Assembly: GCF_001949145.1 (NCBI RefSeq) | Contig: NW_019091429.1 | Coordinates: forward strand, 88,988-115,211 | DNA: 26,224 bases | Source: Acanthaster planci | Taxonomy: Eukaryota; Echinodermata; Asteroidea; Valvatida; Acanthasteridae | Direction: 5' to 3' | Shown here: positions 1-9,638 of the stretch, one piece after another | Numbering within the stretch: position 1 is the first letter of the stretch | Layout: each line of letters opens with the position of its first letter | Position numbers and translations under genes: made by a program | The notes under the pieces: generated by a model | Told to the model about the DNA's origin: nothing | Database searches by the model: none | The model's input: the letters and a program-made list of their open reading frames with translations, nothing else

Positions 1-10
1 GTTCAGAAGG

Positions 11-110
11 CTTTGGTTGTTGGGCCATGATAGATGTATCATGTCAACTTCTTTGAAAGTCTTTGGTTGTTGGGCCATGATAGAGGTATCATGTCAACTT
101 CTTTCAAGGC
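11..110. repeat. 50-bp tandem duplication, two copies
   Basis: Two head-to-tail 50-bp units (11-60 and 61-110), both starting CTTTGGTTGTTGGGCCATGA, differ at only a few positions (for example GATGTATC against GAGGTATC). The unit covers the segment which on the minus strand encodes the end of the relic at 94-315 (HDTSIMAQQPK). It is therefore a local duplication of formerly coding DNA. Confidence 0.95.
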
Positions 111-315
111 CTTCAGATGTAACAGCTGCACCAGAAGCAAGGACATCTATGTTATCAACTGACAAAATTGTGAATTGTGATTCCTGTAAATTTGAGATTG
201 GACCTTTACTGGATCTGAGTTCCTTAACTTCTTCAAGAAACCTGTCTAATGTGTCACTTGACACAGAAAGTCCAGCCTGGTTAAAAGTGTGCACAAGTCT
301 AGTTGAGCTCGACAA
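11..315 (-). pseudogene. Decayed fragment of a repeat-borne protein with a DNID...S(W)H motif
   Basis: On the minus strand, 315-97 is open for 73 codons and reads as sensible protein: LVHTFNQAGLSVSSDTLDRFLEEV, then TILSVDNIDVLASGAAV. It stops at a TGA (94-96), but the same frame continues as HDTSIMAQQPK. From memory, blocks of the type 'DNID ... SWHGTS' recur in uncharacterised transposon-borne proteins of cnidarians and lancelets. On that basis the TGA most simply replaces a TGG Trp codon (ERS-W-HDTS). No enzyme domain can be named. A possible splice acceptor (TTTTAACCAG) sits just before AGLSV, so the true left border is uncertain. It may be the tail of the same family of elements as the relic at 1273-3014, but nothing in the sequence proves that. 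Confidence 0.45.
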
Positions 316-330
316 GTGATGTGTGCAACA

Positions 331-1200
331 TATGAATTTCGTGTGTACAAAGTTGTATCACTAACTTTCCCATGTGAATACGCATACATACATACATTTA
401 CCACGCAGAGTAAACATAGCACGCGTACCTGCACGTGATGATCGACCCTACAGTAGTCGCAAACGAGGTCATACCATTATACATGCAGGGAAGTTCTCGA
501 AAATCAGTAAACTGAGGGACAGTTAGAGTAATCAGGGTAATAGTAATTTTAGATTATTTATTGAAAATAAATGAAATAAATGAATTGTTAAATCCATTTA
601 TCAAATGGAAATGTAACAACAAAGTAAACATTGTTAAAAACATGGAGTAAAAAGACATCAATGTCTTACTTTCTTTTTTCAAGAAATGGAATGCTTTGTT
701 TTTCAAATTATGAAAGGTGAATGAATTTTTTGAATGAATTCAATCTGCATAACTAAACAGCGTGTTAAAAGATAATAACATCAACATCAGTTGAATGCCA
801 TGCAGGAATTTGTAAAGGGAAACAATGCCAACATTTTAGGAAATTCTTAAACTTTGACATTCTTTAAACTTTCACATTTCTTTGTAGAGCAAAGCCTCTG
901 AAAACACATGTTTAAAACTTTCATAAAAAATGCATACAGTCAATTTAGCAATTTATTAAAAGTAGACAGTATTTTATCTGTTGGAAAATGTAGGTCTCTA
1001 CATTCGAGAATTAAAATCACATTTTATTGCAAAGCAGTATGAGCTATATACCTCATTCTTTAACATTTAAAGCAAATGTCAGAGCCGTTTAGGTGGGTGC
1101 ATTGAAAGAATCATGACACTGGATTTACTTGAATTGTATTTACATTGAAATTCATATGGTATGAACATTTGTTGTGGCCATTTTCATGACATTGGCTGCA
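331..1200. other. AT-rich sequence without a recognisable gene
   Basis: No open frame of note on either strand. The part near 1150-1250, read on the minus strand, contains a Cys/His-rich stretch (CYEITCSQCHENGHNKCSYH) just beyond the transposase relic. It is in another frame and interrupted, so it is at best further debris of that element. Confidence 0.5.
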
Positions 1201-1272
1201 TGTTATTTCATAACACTTGCCCCTTTTGCATGTAGGATACAAGGTGCCTTTTTGGGACGGGCATTTCCTGTG

Positions 1273-3014
1273 TTAAGTACTATGCAATTGTTGTGATAGC
1301 ACGTTGTAAATGAAGTATAACTGCCTGGATGGATCTGCAGGGTTTGATGTGCTGTAAACCAGGCTAGTTGGTATACCATCCCCAGGAAGCCTTAAGAACT
1401 TCCGGTTTGGAGATGCTCCATCACAAACCAGTGACCTTACTTTTAATCCGGCTTTGGTGGGATAGTATGTCACAGAGACATGAAGAGAACTGCATAAACC
1501 CCTGACCAGCAGCACCAGTACATGACTTGCCAACTCTGGTTCTGTACTTCCCTTTCAGCATCGTTCGAAATTGGAGACCTCATTACTTATTTCTGAAATG
1601 TCAGTGAAACCGATGATCCACCCTGACCTAACAGAGTATACCAAATCCGATATAACCTTCATTTCGTCGAAGAGCAAACTGACATTCTTCTCCTCTTTAC
1701 TGCATGTTGCAAAGTGATTATCTTTGTAGATCCTCTCAAGCAGCCCAGCACTATAACCACAGGAAGCATCTGCAAAATGGCTGTAGGGATGGAGAGTGGA
1801 AAGATGGGGAAGCCTCATGAAGCCCGACTCATCAGATTGTACGCGGAAGCAGATTTGCTTCCGCGTACAAGGGCAGTGCACAGCCTAATTAAAGCAGGGT
1901 GCCATCTCATCTGCTTTCCCTTCAGAGCAGACTCTCTCTGTTGCTCCCACATCAGCATGGAAGGGGAGCCCTTGGGAAATGCTGCCATCATCTCTCCATC
2001 ATATTCCTGCAGTGGTGCCTTGATGACATATTCTTGACGGGGATCTAAGGGAACTGCCTCCTTCTCCATCAGTGTCGAGATTCTTTCCTGAAGAGCAGCA
2101 TTCTTACTCTTTAAATTTCGTCTTTCTGCCTGTAGGCTTTCAGCCTTTTGTTTTAACTGGTTAAGAGTCATACTCCTGTGACGAGCAGATGATGAGGAAC
2201 CAACAGAATTTCCCTGTTTACTTTTCAATCGATGCAGCATTCCGAACAAATCACTTCTGTGGATTCGGCAGACTTCGCATCTGGTATCTACTTCGACAAG
2301 TAGGTGACAGCTTTAATGCCGGATCGTACCTCCACTTACTTTGTCTTGAGGTGTGATAGACACTGGTATCTGGCCCTCCGGCCCCTCCTTAAGGTGAATC
2401 AATTCTTCAAAGTCATCATTTCCTGGGCAAACATACCTCTTCACAATGAAATGACACAACTGGCCACAATCACTTGAGCTCATCTGTGCAGGAATTTCCA
2501 ACTCGTACCGATCAATCTCTATGCTGGCATCCGCAATTGTGAGCTGCCGTGATTTATCGCAGGAAATTGACACAAACACAACTGGATGACCACTCGAACT
2601 CATCTTCATGATCTTCAAAGAATCAGCTGTGAACCAAGGTAACAAACCGTGTTTGAATGCCTCCGTTTGGTAGTCAGCAAGTTGCTTTGATATTGGTGAC
2701 GTACATGAAGGTTTTCAGCTCAGTTCACATTCAGTTTGACAAAATGGTGCTAGAGGAATACGGCACTCAGCTGACTTCATATTCTTCTTGCTGAACTTAG
2801 CCCACCACTGCCTCAGCTTGACCTCACAAACCTTGCAAATAAATGCCGGATGCAAAGTGGGGGTATCGTCACCAACTAAAATGTCAAATGCCACTTCAAT
2901 TTGCCTTGCAAATTTTTCCTTTGGAATTGGTTGTTGACCCTTTGCAACAGCCCGGCATTCTCCACATAATCTGCACATGGCCCGTAGGCACTGGGAATGA
3001 GGATTGCCATCCAT
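1273..3014 (-). pseudogene. Transposase relic: RAG1-N-like/ZAD-like zinc domain + coiled coil + P-element (THAP9-type) transposase
   Basis: One minus-strand frame runs from 3014 to about 1830 through two in-frame stops (TGA 2717-2715, TAA 2315-2313). It then shifts frame and continues 1881-1273 through a further TGA at 1557-1555. From the Met at 3014, residues 14-63 hold C14-x2-C17 ... H55-P-x2-F/I-C60-x2-C63, the spacing of the RAG1 N-terminal zinc-binding region and also of insect ZAD domains. Next come a conserved-looking block (HPVVFVSISCDKSRQL ... CHFIVKRYVCPGNDDF) and a second CxxC (CEVCRIHRSDLFGML). A coiled coil (LKQKAESLQAERRNLKSKNAAL) follows. The last part carries P-element-family hallmarks: MRWHPALIRLC, SGFMRLPHLSTLHPYSHF, LLFDEMKVISDLVYSVRSGWIIGF, HVLVLLVRGLCSSL and VRSLVCDGASPNRKF. 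The usual THAP domain is not seen. The catalytic C-terminus fades out after LYFI. It is a dead copy. Confidence 0.75.
1837..1870. repeat. Perfect 15-bp-arm palindrome at the transposase frameshift
   Basis: TTGTACGCGGAAGCA, a 4-base spacer, then its exact reverse complement TGCTTCCGCGTACAA. On the minus strand it encodes RGSKSASAYN, immediately upstream of the point where the reading frame jumps. It is unusually GC-rich for this AT-rich neighbourhood. Confidence 0.95.
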
Positions 3015-4104
3015 TACAATCTGCCGTACATCAAATCATGGTGGGAAAACATGCAGACCTGCGTAAGAGTAACAACAAAATGGAAACAAATAATTATACA
3101 TGTACATTTAACGTCAACAATGTGTAATATTTTTAGTGAAATCCCAATAACCTCCTGCGTATTGAATACTGGCCCACATTCTTCTGGGTCTTCTTCTGGG
3201 AAAATGAGAAATTGAAATTGAATATTTATTTTTCATTTGCCTGTGAATAATTTATGTGAAGTGCATGATAAATGAAACAAGCAGAAATGCCAGATACATC
3301 TACAAGTAAATTAATTCTAACAAACAACTTTGTTTCTCAAGATCATATATAGGGCCTAAAATACGATTTCCTCACAAGGAACAGAAATCAAAGCAATTAC
3401 CTTAGGCCCTACATGCCTTAGGCTTAAACAACTCGGCCTCAAGTGTCCTCATCACTCTTCTCATAAGGAGTGAATCTGTATGGAGATATAGAATAACATA
3501 TTCATGTATGCAAGTGAGGCAGTTAATCTCTTCAATGTGCTTGAATGTGTTTGTAGTTGGGTTTTATGTCCTGCTCTCAAAAATAAAAGGGGAATCGTAA
3601 GTTGCTGGAATGGCGTCATTTAAGCTTGAACCTCATATGTCTCAGGCTGCATGGGGTCGTCTTGGAGGATTTAATTCTACAGTGATTACATTTATTGGCC
3701 AAGTACTTGAGTGCTTTATAAACAATCAGTATGTTGGACCGTGACGAGATTGTGATGGCCGTCTTTTTCGCTTAGCAGGCACGGGTGACTCTTTGTCAGT
3801 GGCATTCTCAAGGTCGGAGGTCATCACAGCCAAGTCACACTTCTAATTTGCTTCTTCAAGATGATAAATGAAACACAAGTCACACCAAAATCAAATACAG
3901 TACCGGTATTGGTTATATTTACGTGCTGACTACAAGGAAATACTTGTTAAATGACACTGATCTCACACTTAAATATTTTACAGGACCAGGAAAATGTTTG
4001 ATTCATAAAATAATCAGTCTCTTATACCCAAAATATGATACGTTTTAAATTCATAACATATCCCTCAAAAAAGACATCTGAAGGTAACAGTCAAAAAAAC
4101 TCAC
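3015..4104. other. Intergenic or intronic, no gene seen
   Basis: AT-rich with short open frames only. The first bases upstream of the relic's Met contain a possible acceptor (GTACGGCAG before ATTGTAATGG), so 3014 may be the start of an internal exon and not a true start. Nothing else is recognisable. Confidence 0.5.
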
Positions 4105-4305
4105 TGACAGAAACAAATGGATCAAAAAGTAAGATAGATTCTGAAGTCTCATCTCGGGTATCCTTGCACATATTCCTAATGAATCCGTAATGATGACCCA
4201 CCTTTATGCAGTTGTCACCATCTCTACTGGAGAAGAACACATTTCCATTCTGAAGACCCTTTGTAAGATGCGGGTAGGATGACTGAGGCTGGTCAATACT
4301 AAAAT
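4105..4305 (-). CDS. Orphan internal exon, 201 bp, unknown protein
   Basis: Read on the minus strand, this stretch is bounded by a strong acceptor (CTCTGTTTTACAG) and a strong donor (CTGTCA|GTGAGT). It is open throughout in one frame: DFSIDQPQSSYPHLTKGLQ, then DNCIKVGHHYGFIRNMC and SESILLFDPFVSV. It begins and ends in phase 1 (201 bp, symmetric), as expected of a cassette exon. The 'IKVGH..GFIRN ... SESILLFDPF' block resembles segments I associate with uncharacterised repeat-borne proteins of marine invertebrates, but no domain can be named. It lies between two transposon relics on the same strand, so it may belong to one of those elements. A second GTGGGT donor-like site lies inside it. Confidence 0.45.
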
Positions 4306-4542
4306 CTGTAAAACAGAGGGCAGAAAGGGACACCTTGAATGCCTGTGCTGTTCACTTGCAAGGTTCTGCCACAAGTGATTTTAATGAATAAAATCAATCA
4401 ACCAAGACTTCCTGGGAATTTGATCCTTGGGCAAAGACAGACCACTGTTCAATAACACATTATCAACTTTCCGTCTGGTTTTCCGGAGTGTCGAGCTTAG
4501 CCTTATGTTAGTATCAGATGAATCAAATGTTGTTTGGTTTCT

Positions 4543-5409
4543 TCAGGACATGGGCCCTATCAGGTACTTGCAGGCCACCAGAAACCTCGAAGTTTCAATC
4601 TCCACAACCTCGTAGCGGTCTCACAGTTGAAAGAGGTGCTCCTGGACAGTCCGGACTTGTCTTCGCTGGTGACACTGCATCTTGGCTTCCTTGACAAGCT
4701 TCATGTGGAGCTTGACGAGTGATGCCTCTTGGTAGAGAAGCTTGATGACTCTGTACAGCTGTACATTGTGCTGCCTCGCTCTACCGTTGATCCTCCTGTG
4801 CCATCCTTCGATGTCGTTCGTCTGGATGCTCCTCATAAAAACTGACTGGTTTTCCGGCCCCCAAGTGGTACTCTCCAGCCATGTTGACCTGATGTAGCTG
4901 CAGAGGTCAATGAGGGAAAGTGTGGTGGCGGCCTCTGCCATTATGTTGAAGGCAAGTGGGATGTGCTCACTTGGCAGAAATGATCGTGCCAGAAGCCATC
5001 GGATGAAGCTGTGTACAGCATCATCAGTAACTGTGTGGCGCTTGAAGACCCAGATCTTAGCACTTTCTCCAAACAGCCTGAGTTGTGCACAGTCCTCGCA
5101 GATCCAGCCTACCAGGATGTTGGGATTGCTGACAATTTGGGTGTACTCGTCGACCGAGTAGCCCATGCTACACACCTGATGCTGCCACATATTGCACTGG
5201 TCGCACTGGAACGCCTGCTGATTGCGAAAAACGGTCTTCTTGCAGGAGATGCAGGGGTACTTTAATGGCATCTTGGATCTTGACTCTTGAGTTCTTGAAA
5301 CTGGGTTCTTGAAAGCTGACTTGGACAGGCCTTGTCTTGACAAAGTTGTTCGACAAAACTCTCCTTTTGTAGAAATACGAGGGATTTGTGGTACATACCA
5401 ACCCACCAA
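4543..5409 (-). pseudogene. PHD-finger/MULE transposase relic lacking the catalytic core
   Basis: The minus-strand frame is open for 262 codons (5409-4624), stops at TGA 4623-4621, then continues in frame for 25 codons to a second stop (4545-4543). Residues 53-107 form a PHD-type Cys4-His-Cys3 finger: C53-x2-C56, C69-x2-C72, H77-x2-C80, C104-x2-C107. The Met at residue 47 (5271), directly before the finger, is the more likely original start. From about residue 120 the protein matches the C-terminal part of Mutator-like (MULE) transposases carried by PHD-bearing elements: HSFIRWLLARSFLPSEHIPLAF, then STTWGPENQSVFMR and the TNDIEGWHRRIN signature. The roughly 200-residue DDE catalytic region expected between finger and tail is absent. 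The downstream piece DRYEVVEIETSRFL suggests the TGA replaced a Trp codon (QL-W-DRYE). It is a non-autonomous or dead copy; a domesticated short protein is less likely. Confidence 0.7.
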
Positions 5410-5434
5410 TTACATTTCAGATTTCCCTTTTTTG

Positions 5435-5468
5435 GAAGAGCCGCAATCCATCCCGTTAGCGGCTCTTC
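5435..5468. repeat. Short hairpin GAAGAGCCGC/GCGGCTCTTC
   Basis: Perfect 10-bp arms (5435-5444, 5459-5468) around a 14-base loop, just upstream of the MULE relic on its strand. It could be part of that element's terminal region. Confidence 0.8.
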
Positions 5469-5523
5469 AAAATTTACTCAGAAAAGCGGCTTCCTATAAG
5501 TGGTAAAATGAGCCTACTCGTAG

Positions 5524-5543
5524 GCATACATGTACATGTATGC
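5524..5543. repeat. Perfect 20-bp palindrome containing TACATGTA
   Basis: GCATACATGTACATGTATGC reads the same on both strands. Related TACATGTA/TACATGTAC words recur at about 3098, 5757, 6172, 7170, 9208, 18175 and 18259, which suggests a genome-wide motif preference. Confidence 0.95.
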
Positions 5544-5610
5544 TTCAGCAGTTGCAGCGCTGCATGGGGCGGATAGGATGAAAGGTGAAAGGTGGGGCTG
5601 CTGTATCTTT

Positions 5611-5760
5611 AGAACCACTGATTAGCAGGCACTGAAAGAGGCTTCACTGGGTTGGTTTGTGATTGACACAAATTTCCAAAAAAAAAGCTTCAGGCAAAAC
5701 TTCTGAAACTTGACTGGCATAGAACCACCGATGAGCAGACAGTGAAAAGTGCCTTACATG
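5611..5760 (+). repeat. Diverged direct repeat, about 40 bp, 110 bp apart
   Basis: AGAACCACTGATTAGCAGGC followed by ACTGAAAGAGGC (from 5611) is repeated as AGAACCACCGATGAGCAGAC followed by AGTGAAAAGTGC (from 5721). No function can be assigned. Confidence 0.7.
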
Positions 5761-6950
5761 TAATCCCCATGTCCATGATACAACGAGTGAACCAGATGGA
5801 CAACTTCCTTATGTTAATTTATGCCTTCACGTAGAGTCACCAGCATATGAGTAGAACACATACTTAACAACACACTTGTATCACGCACTATCTTGGTTGT
5901 CGGTACATTAACGAATTATGATTAAAGGTGCCTTTCCGGATGATGTGTTCATGCGTTTCACTTTTACGGAACCATTTTGACGGATATACAACATATGCAA
6001 CGGTTGGCACATGCACCAATGCGCATGTGGACAGGTGCCTCACTTCTTGTGAAATAAGTTACTTACTGTAATTAACAAGCCTGCATCAGGGGATTTGTTG
6101 CTATCTGCACTAAACGCACACGAGACCCCATGAAAGCATGCCCTTTTCGTTGTACCCTTACAAGACTACATGTACCTGACCCTGGGGGCCATGTTTCTCC
6201 AAAGCTTCCTTGATACTGTGCAGTGAAGATCATCAGTTAGAAATATTCACAATATTATACATGGATCATGCAAATGCTTCTCAGGGAAGAGTACCTTGGC
6301 ATCTCTCTGTCACATGTGGTAGCTGAGAGAATGAATATCAGTTGATAGAAATACAATATACGATACATGGTTCATCCAACAGAATTGTCATTCTCCAATT
6401 CAAGTATAAACATTTTTAGCATGAAAAACACATACAAAGAGAGTCTCTGGTCTTTTTGAGTTGGGTACATGCCTTGAGTTGGGGCAGGGATTGCTGTTAC
6501 AGCTTGGGCTTTCACTGCTGTTGTCCTTGCATACTGGCCCTGCCAGAGCTTTCTTGAAAGTAAACAAATCATTTAAAACCAAAGTTTATGTCTCATTACC
6601 ACATAATGTTCAAAATGTTCTTTTAACAGCTGGAGCAAATGCAACTCACACATACACCTGTCACTGTCATGTTTGTTGTCTCCATCCAATATGCTTTGAC
6701 TTGTTTCATGATCTTCTTTTCCTATATGTATTCCAGCAGGCCTGGTGTGTGTGAACATACCTCATCAAGGCCTGCTGTAGTTACAATGAGCACTGTGAAT
6801 ATTGATATCACTAGTTAACGCCTGAAGCAATAACAGTTCCTTATTGACTGAGATTGTGCACAGATAAAATAAAAGACAAGCATAATTTCTTATGCTTATA
6901 TGTATAAATAAAACAAAGTAGATAGCTAGCTTACCTTTGCCTAGACAATT
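5761..6950. other. No convincing gene
   Basis: Only short open frames on both strands. A minus-strand frame near 6560-6400 (AVTAIPAPTQGMYPTQKDQRL) is preceded by an acceptor-like TTTACTTTCAAG and could be a stray exon, but it has no clear donor or partner exon and I do not call it. Confidence 0.4.
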
Positions 6951-6954
6951 CTTA

Positions 6955-7545
6955 GTCACAGTTTTCTGGTTTGAATATATGCACAACCAAATCAAACAGA
7001 CTTGCACACTTTGAAGGTTCAGCTGTGTAGAGACCTGGTGTGGATATTAATGCCATGATTTCCACTGAACTCAACTCCAGTAGCTTCTTGGTGTCACGAG
7101 AAAAATCCGATTCTGATCCTTTCCGATTAGAATCTTGTCTGTGCATCCAGACTGTTCATCTGCTTCAACCTACATGTACTCCAGTAAATCAATTTGGAGT
7201 GATTCTTATCCGTACACTTTTTACTTTTTCAGAGTACATCAAGTTGTCTCTATCAGCTGCATTGTCAAATGTGAAGGTATTATGCACTTCAAGTACCTTC
7301 TCCTCAATTAAATGGAGCAATGTGGATCTCTCTACATGCATTGATTTTTGTCCTTACATGATGCTGACAGCATTATGTAAGGACAAAAAGGAGTTGGATT
7401 GCGGAGAGGATAGTGGAGTTGGAATCTTTGCTTCCATGTGCTCCAATATCCACTTGATTTCCATCGACACACATTATCTCTGGGACTTGATTCCGTCTAT
7501 ACTCCAGAAATATCATTCATTCACTTCTTGCTCCATGACAATATG
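6955..7545 (-). pseudogene. Decayed minus-strand coding frame, unknown origin
   Basis: One minus-strand frame stays protein-like across about 190 codons with at least six stops. Its segments are SMEIKWILEHMEAKIPTPL, then SMHVERSTLLHLIEEKV with EVHNTFTFDNAADRDNLMY, and last SRDTKKLLELSSVEIMALI with STPGLYTAEPSKCASLFDL. The 168-codon plus-strand frame over the same bases reads as an antisense shadow. I cannot name the family; an old retroposed or transposon gene is the simplest reading. A near-perfect 45-base palindrome interrupts it at 7345-7389. Confidence 0.3.
7345..7389. repeat. 45-bp near-perfect palindrome
   Basis: Arms of 21 bp (left begins TTTTTGTCCTTACATGATGC; right ends ATGTAAGGACAAAAA) separated by GAC, with a single mismatch. 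Complementarity stops at the arm ends. Confidence 0.95.
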
Positions 7546-7547
7546 AA

Positions 7548-8270
7548 AGTAACAAGGACGGATGGAATAAATTTCACTCAAATGTCAGAGAGCACTCTCA
7601 GCATGCAAGTTAGTTCAGTAGTTCCTGTATGCATCCAATCAATAGAAGGGTGCTGAGCAATGATTACTGATGAGTGCCAGGCAATGAACACAATGACATG
7701 CGCGCCTGCTTTTTGATCAAGAATGAGCCTTAAGTTGAGGTCTTCGTAATGTTGGAAATATTAGAATGAGCCACTGCACGTAGGTAACCTCCGTGCACTG
7801 AATTGTGTAAAGTCTCTTGTAGTCTTGCAGAATCCTGCAGAATTATGCCAATAAGTTAGTGAGGTGGAACTTATATTGGTACCAAATTGTTATTTGACCA
7901 CATTCTGAATTTCTTCAATGAAATTAATTACATTAATTAAATTAATGATTTTTCAAGACAATCGATGAAAAATCTAATATTGGAACTCAGAAATAATGGT
8001 GGTTTTGCGGTGCCTTATTCCATCAGCCATCCAATGGATGGTTCTTATATTAACCTGTTCAATTTGGTTTGATTATCTTCTTGTTCAATCACATGAACTG
8101 TTTCAGTTTTACAGATTATTTTTATTTTCAATTTGATTGGTAGTCTCTATGTTTTCTTCATAAATTTTAAGTTGATAATATTGTAATTTAATCACTGAAA
8201 CTGAAATTAAAAAAAATTAAAAAGAGAAAGGTTACCAATGTTGACTAAATTCTGTGTTTCTGACAAAGTA
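7548..8270. other. AT-rich, no gene seen
   Basis: Contains ATTAATTAAATTAATG-type simple sequence near 7921-7950 and A-rich stretches near 8205-8225. No exon-like frame with splice borders was found. Confidence 0.5.
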
Positions 8271-8465
8271 AGGGGTCATCCATTTCTCTCATCTTGGCGA
8301 GTGTACAAAACAAAAAGAAAAAATACTCTTTTCTGTGACCCCCTCCTGAAAAAGACTTACACGGAAAAAGAATGAGCCCTGGGTGAAAAACACTCACTGG
8401 TTGTTAAACCCCCAAATATATTTGGTAAACTCGTGAAAATGATGAAAATAAAATGGATGAGCCCT
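8271..8465. mobile_element. Candidate MITE, about 195 bp, with TA at both ends
   Basis: The left end AGGGGTCATCCATTT and the reverse complement of the right end, AGGGCTCATCCATTTT, form an imperfect 15-16 bp terminal inverted repeat. A TA dinucleotide adjoins each end (8269-8270 and 8465-8466), compatible with a TA target duplication such as Tc1/mariner-type elements make. It has no coding capacity. The exact end is uncertain by one base. Confidence 0.6.
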
Positions 8466-9638
8466 ATTGACAGTTTTTTTTAAACCCTCAGGTGCCATGT
8501 GTCCCTCTGAGTTTAAAAACACCATGTCCCACATTACAGCAGTCAACATCGCTTCTAACTGATCCTGGATCCATAATACAGCAGAATTAAATATCACAGG
8601 CAAAAACCAAAAATGTATCCACAGGATTCATTTTTGGCATGTACATTAACTACACTGATCAAGTTTTGCTACAAAAAATTTAATTTACAAAGTTTACAGT
8701 ACAAGGTATCTAAAATGTTAACACTGTTCGGTAAGTCGTAAAGCAATTTCAAGTGGACAGGTAGAGTATCATATACAGTTTTTGTAAAGAAACTGGCATT
8801 TAAGAAAATTATTCTCTTGCATGAGGACTAGGCAGTCCTTCCACTGCTTTGAACAAACACTTCCAAGTTGGAATTTTGGAGAAAAACGATTGTACTCACA
8901 AGGCTCCAGATGTATTTGCATAGGTGTTTTTTCTTTTTGAACAGAGAATGGAAGCTTCAGCGGGAGGAAAACATATGAAAGATGGCAACCCTGGATTTGG
9001 AAAGATTTCATTGTGAGGCTAACATTTCTCCCAGTAATGAGGTTTTTGTGCTAAATATGTAATTACTTGTGAACACTTCTTTTGAAAAAAATATATATAT
9101 TCATCATGCTTCACCAGTCTTTTGAAAATAAAATTGCAAAAAGCAATACTGTACACATGGGACTTGGTGTTATAAAACTTGCAAAAGTTTTGATCTTTTT
9201 AGTTTACATGTAAATTCTGGCGACTGCGTGACTACAGAAATCTAGGTGACTTAAATAAATTCAAATTTTGTTCAGATTTACTCTCAAGATGTTTCTTTCT
9301 GTACAACCAAAACTCTGACATCTTGTTTAGAATATGCCTTTAAAAAGATTTTTTTAAAAACAGATCTGGACGGTTTTTAAGCTTGGAATTCATGAGATCT
9401 TTACATACCTCCTGTACAGCCGAACCCTTCTCCAAAGGCAACAGTATAAATTTAGTAACAAATGTCTATGTGGACCGGACTAAAAGTCTTGACTCCAAAT
9501 ACAGAATTTTGAACACAAACATTGCAAAGAATTAAGTTTACGTGCAAAGGAAGCTGCAAACTGGTTCATGACTTTACAACGTCACTGGGAAGCGGCTACA
9601 CGGTCAGACTATGCAATGCACAACTTTTTAGACATGCT
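8466..9638. other. No gene seen
   Basis: AT-rich sequence with short chance frames; nothing recognisable on either strand. Confidence 0.5.

Noticed and set aside
94-4623. TGA recoded as Trp or selenocysteine in the relics
   Set aside because: The same relics also carry a TAA and a frameshift, and the coiled-coil gene uses TGA as its stop, so ordinary decay is enough.
5435-5468. Histone mRNA 3' stem-loop
   Set aside because: Arms share GGCTCTT/AAGAGCC-like bases, but the loop is 14 bases and no histone gene is near.
7345-7389. microRNA precursor
   Set aside because: Pairing is too perfect, the loop is only 3 bases and the hairpin is too short for a typical animal precursor.
7040-7546. 168-codon plus-strand open frame
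   Set aside because: The protein looks random, with no domain. The opposite strand over the same bases reads as a better, though broken, protein, so this is probably an antisense shadow.
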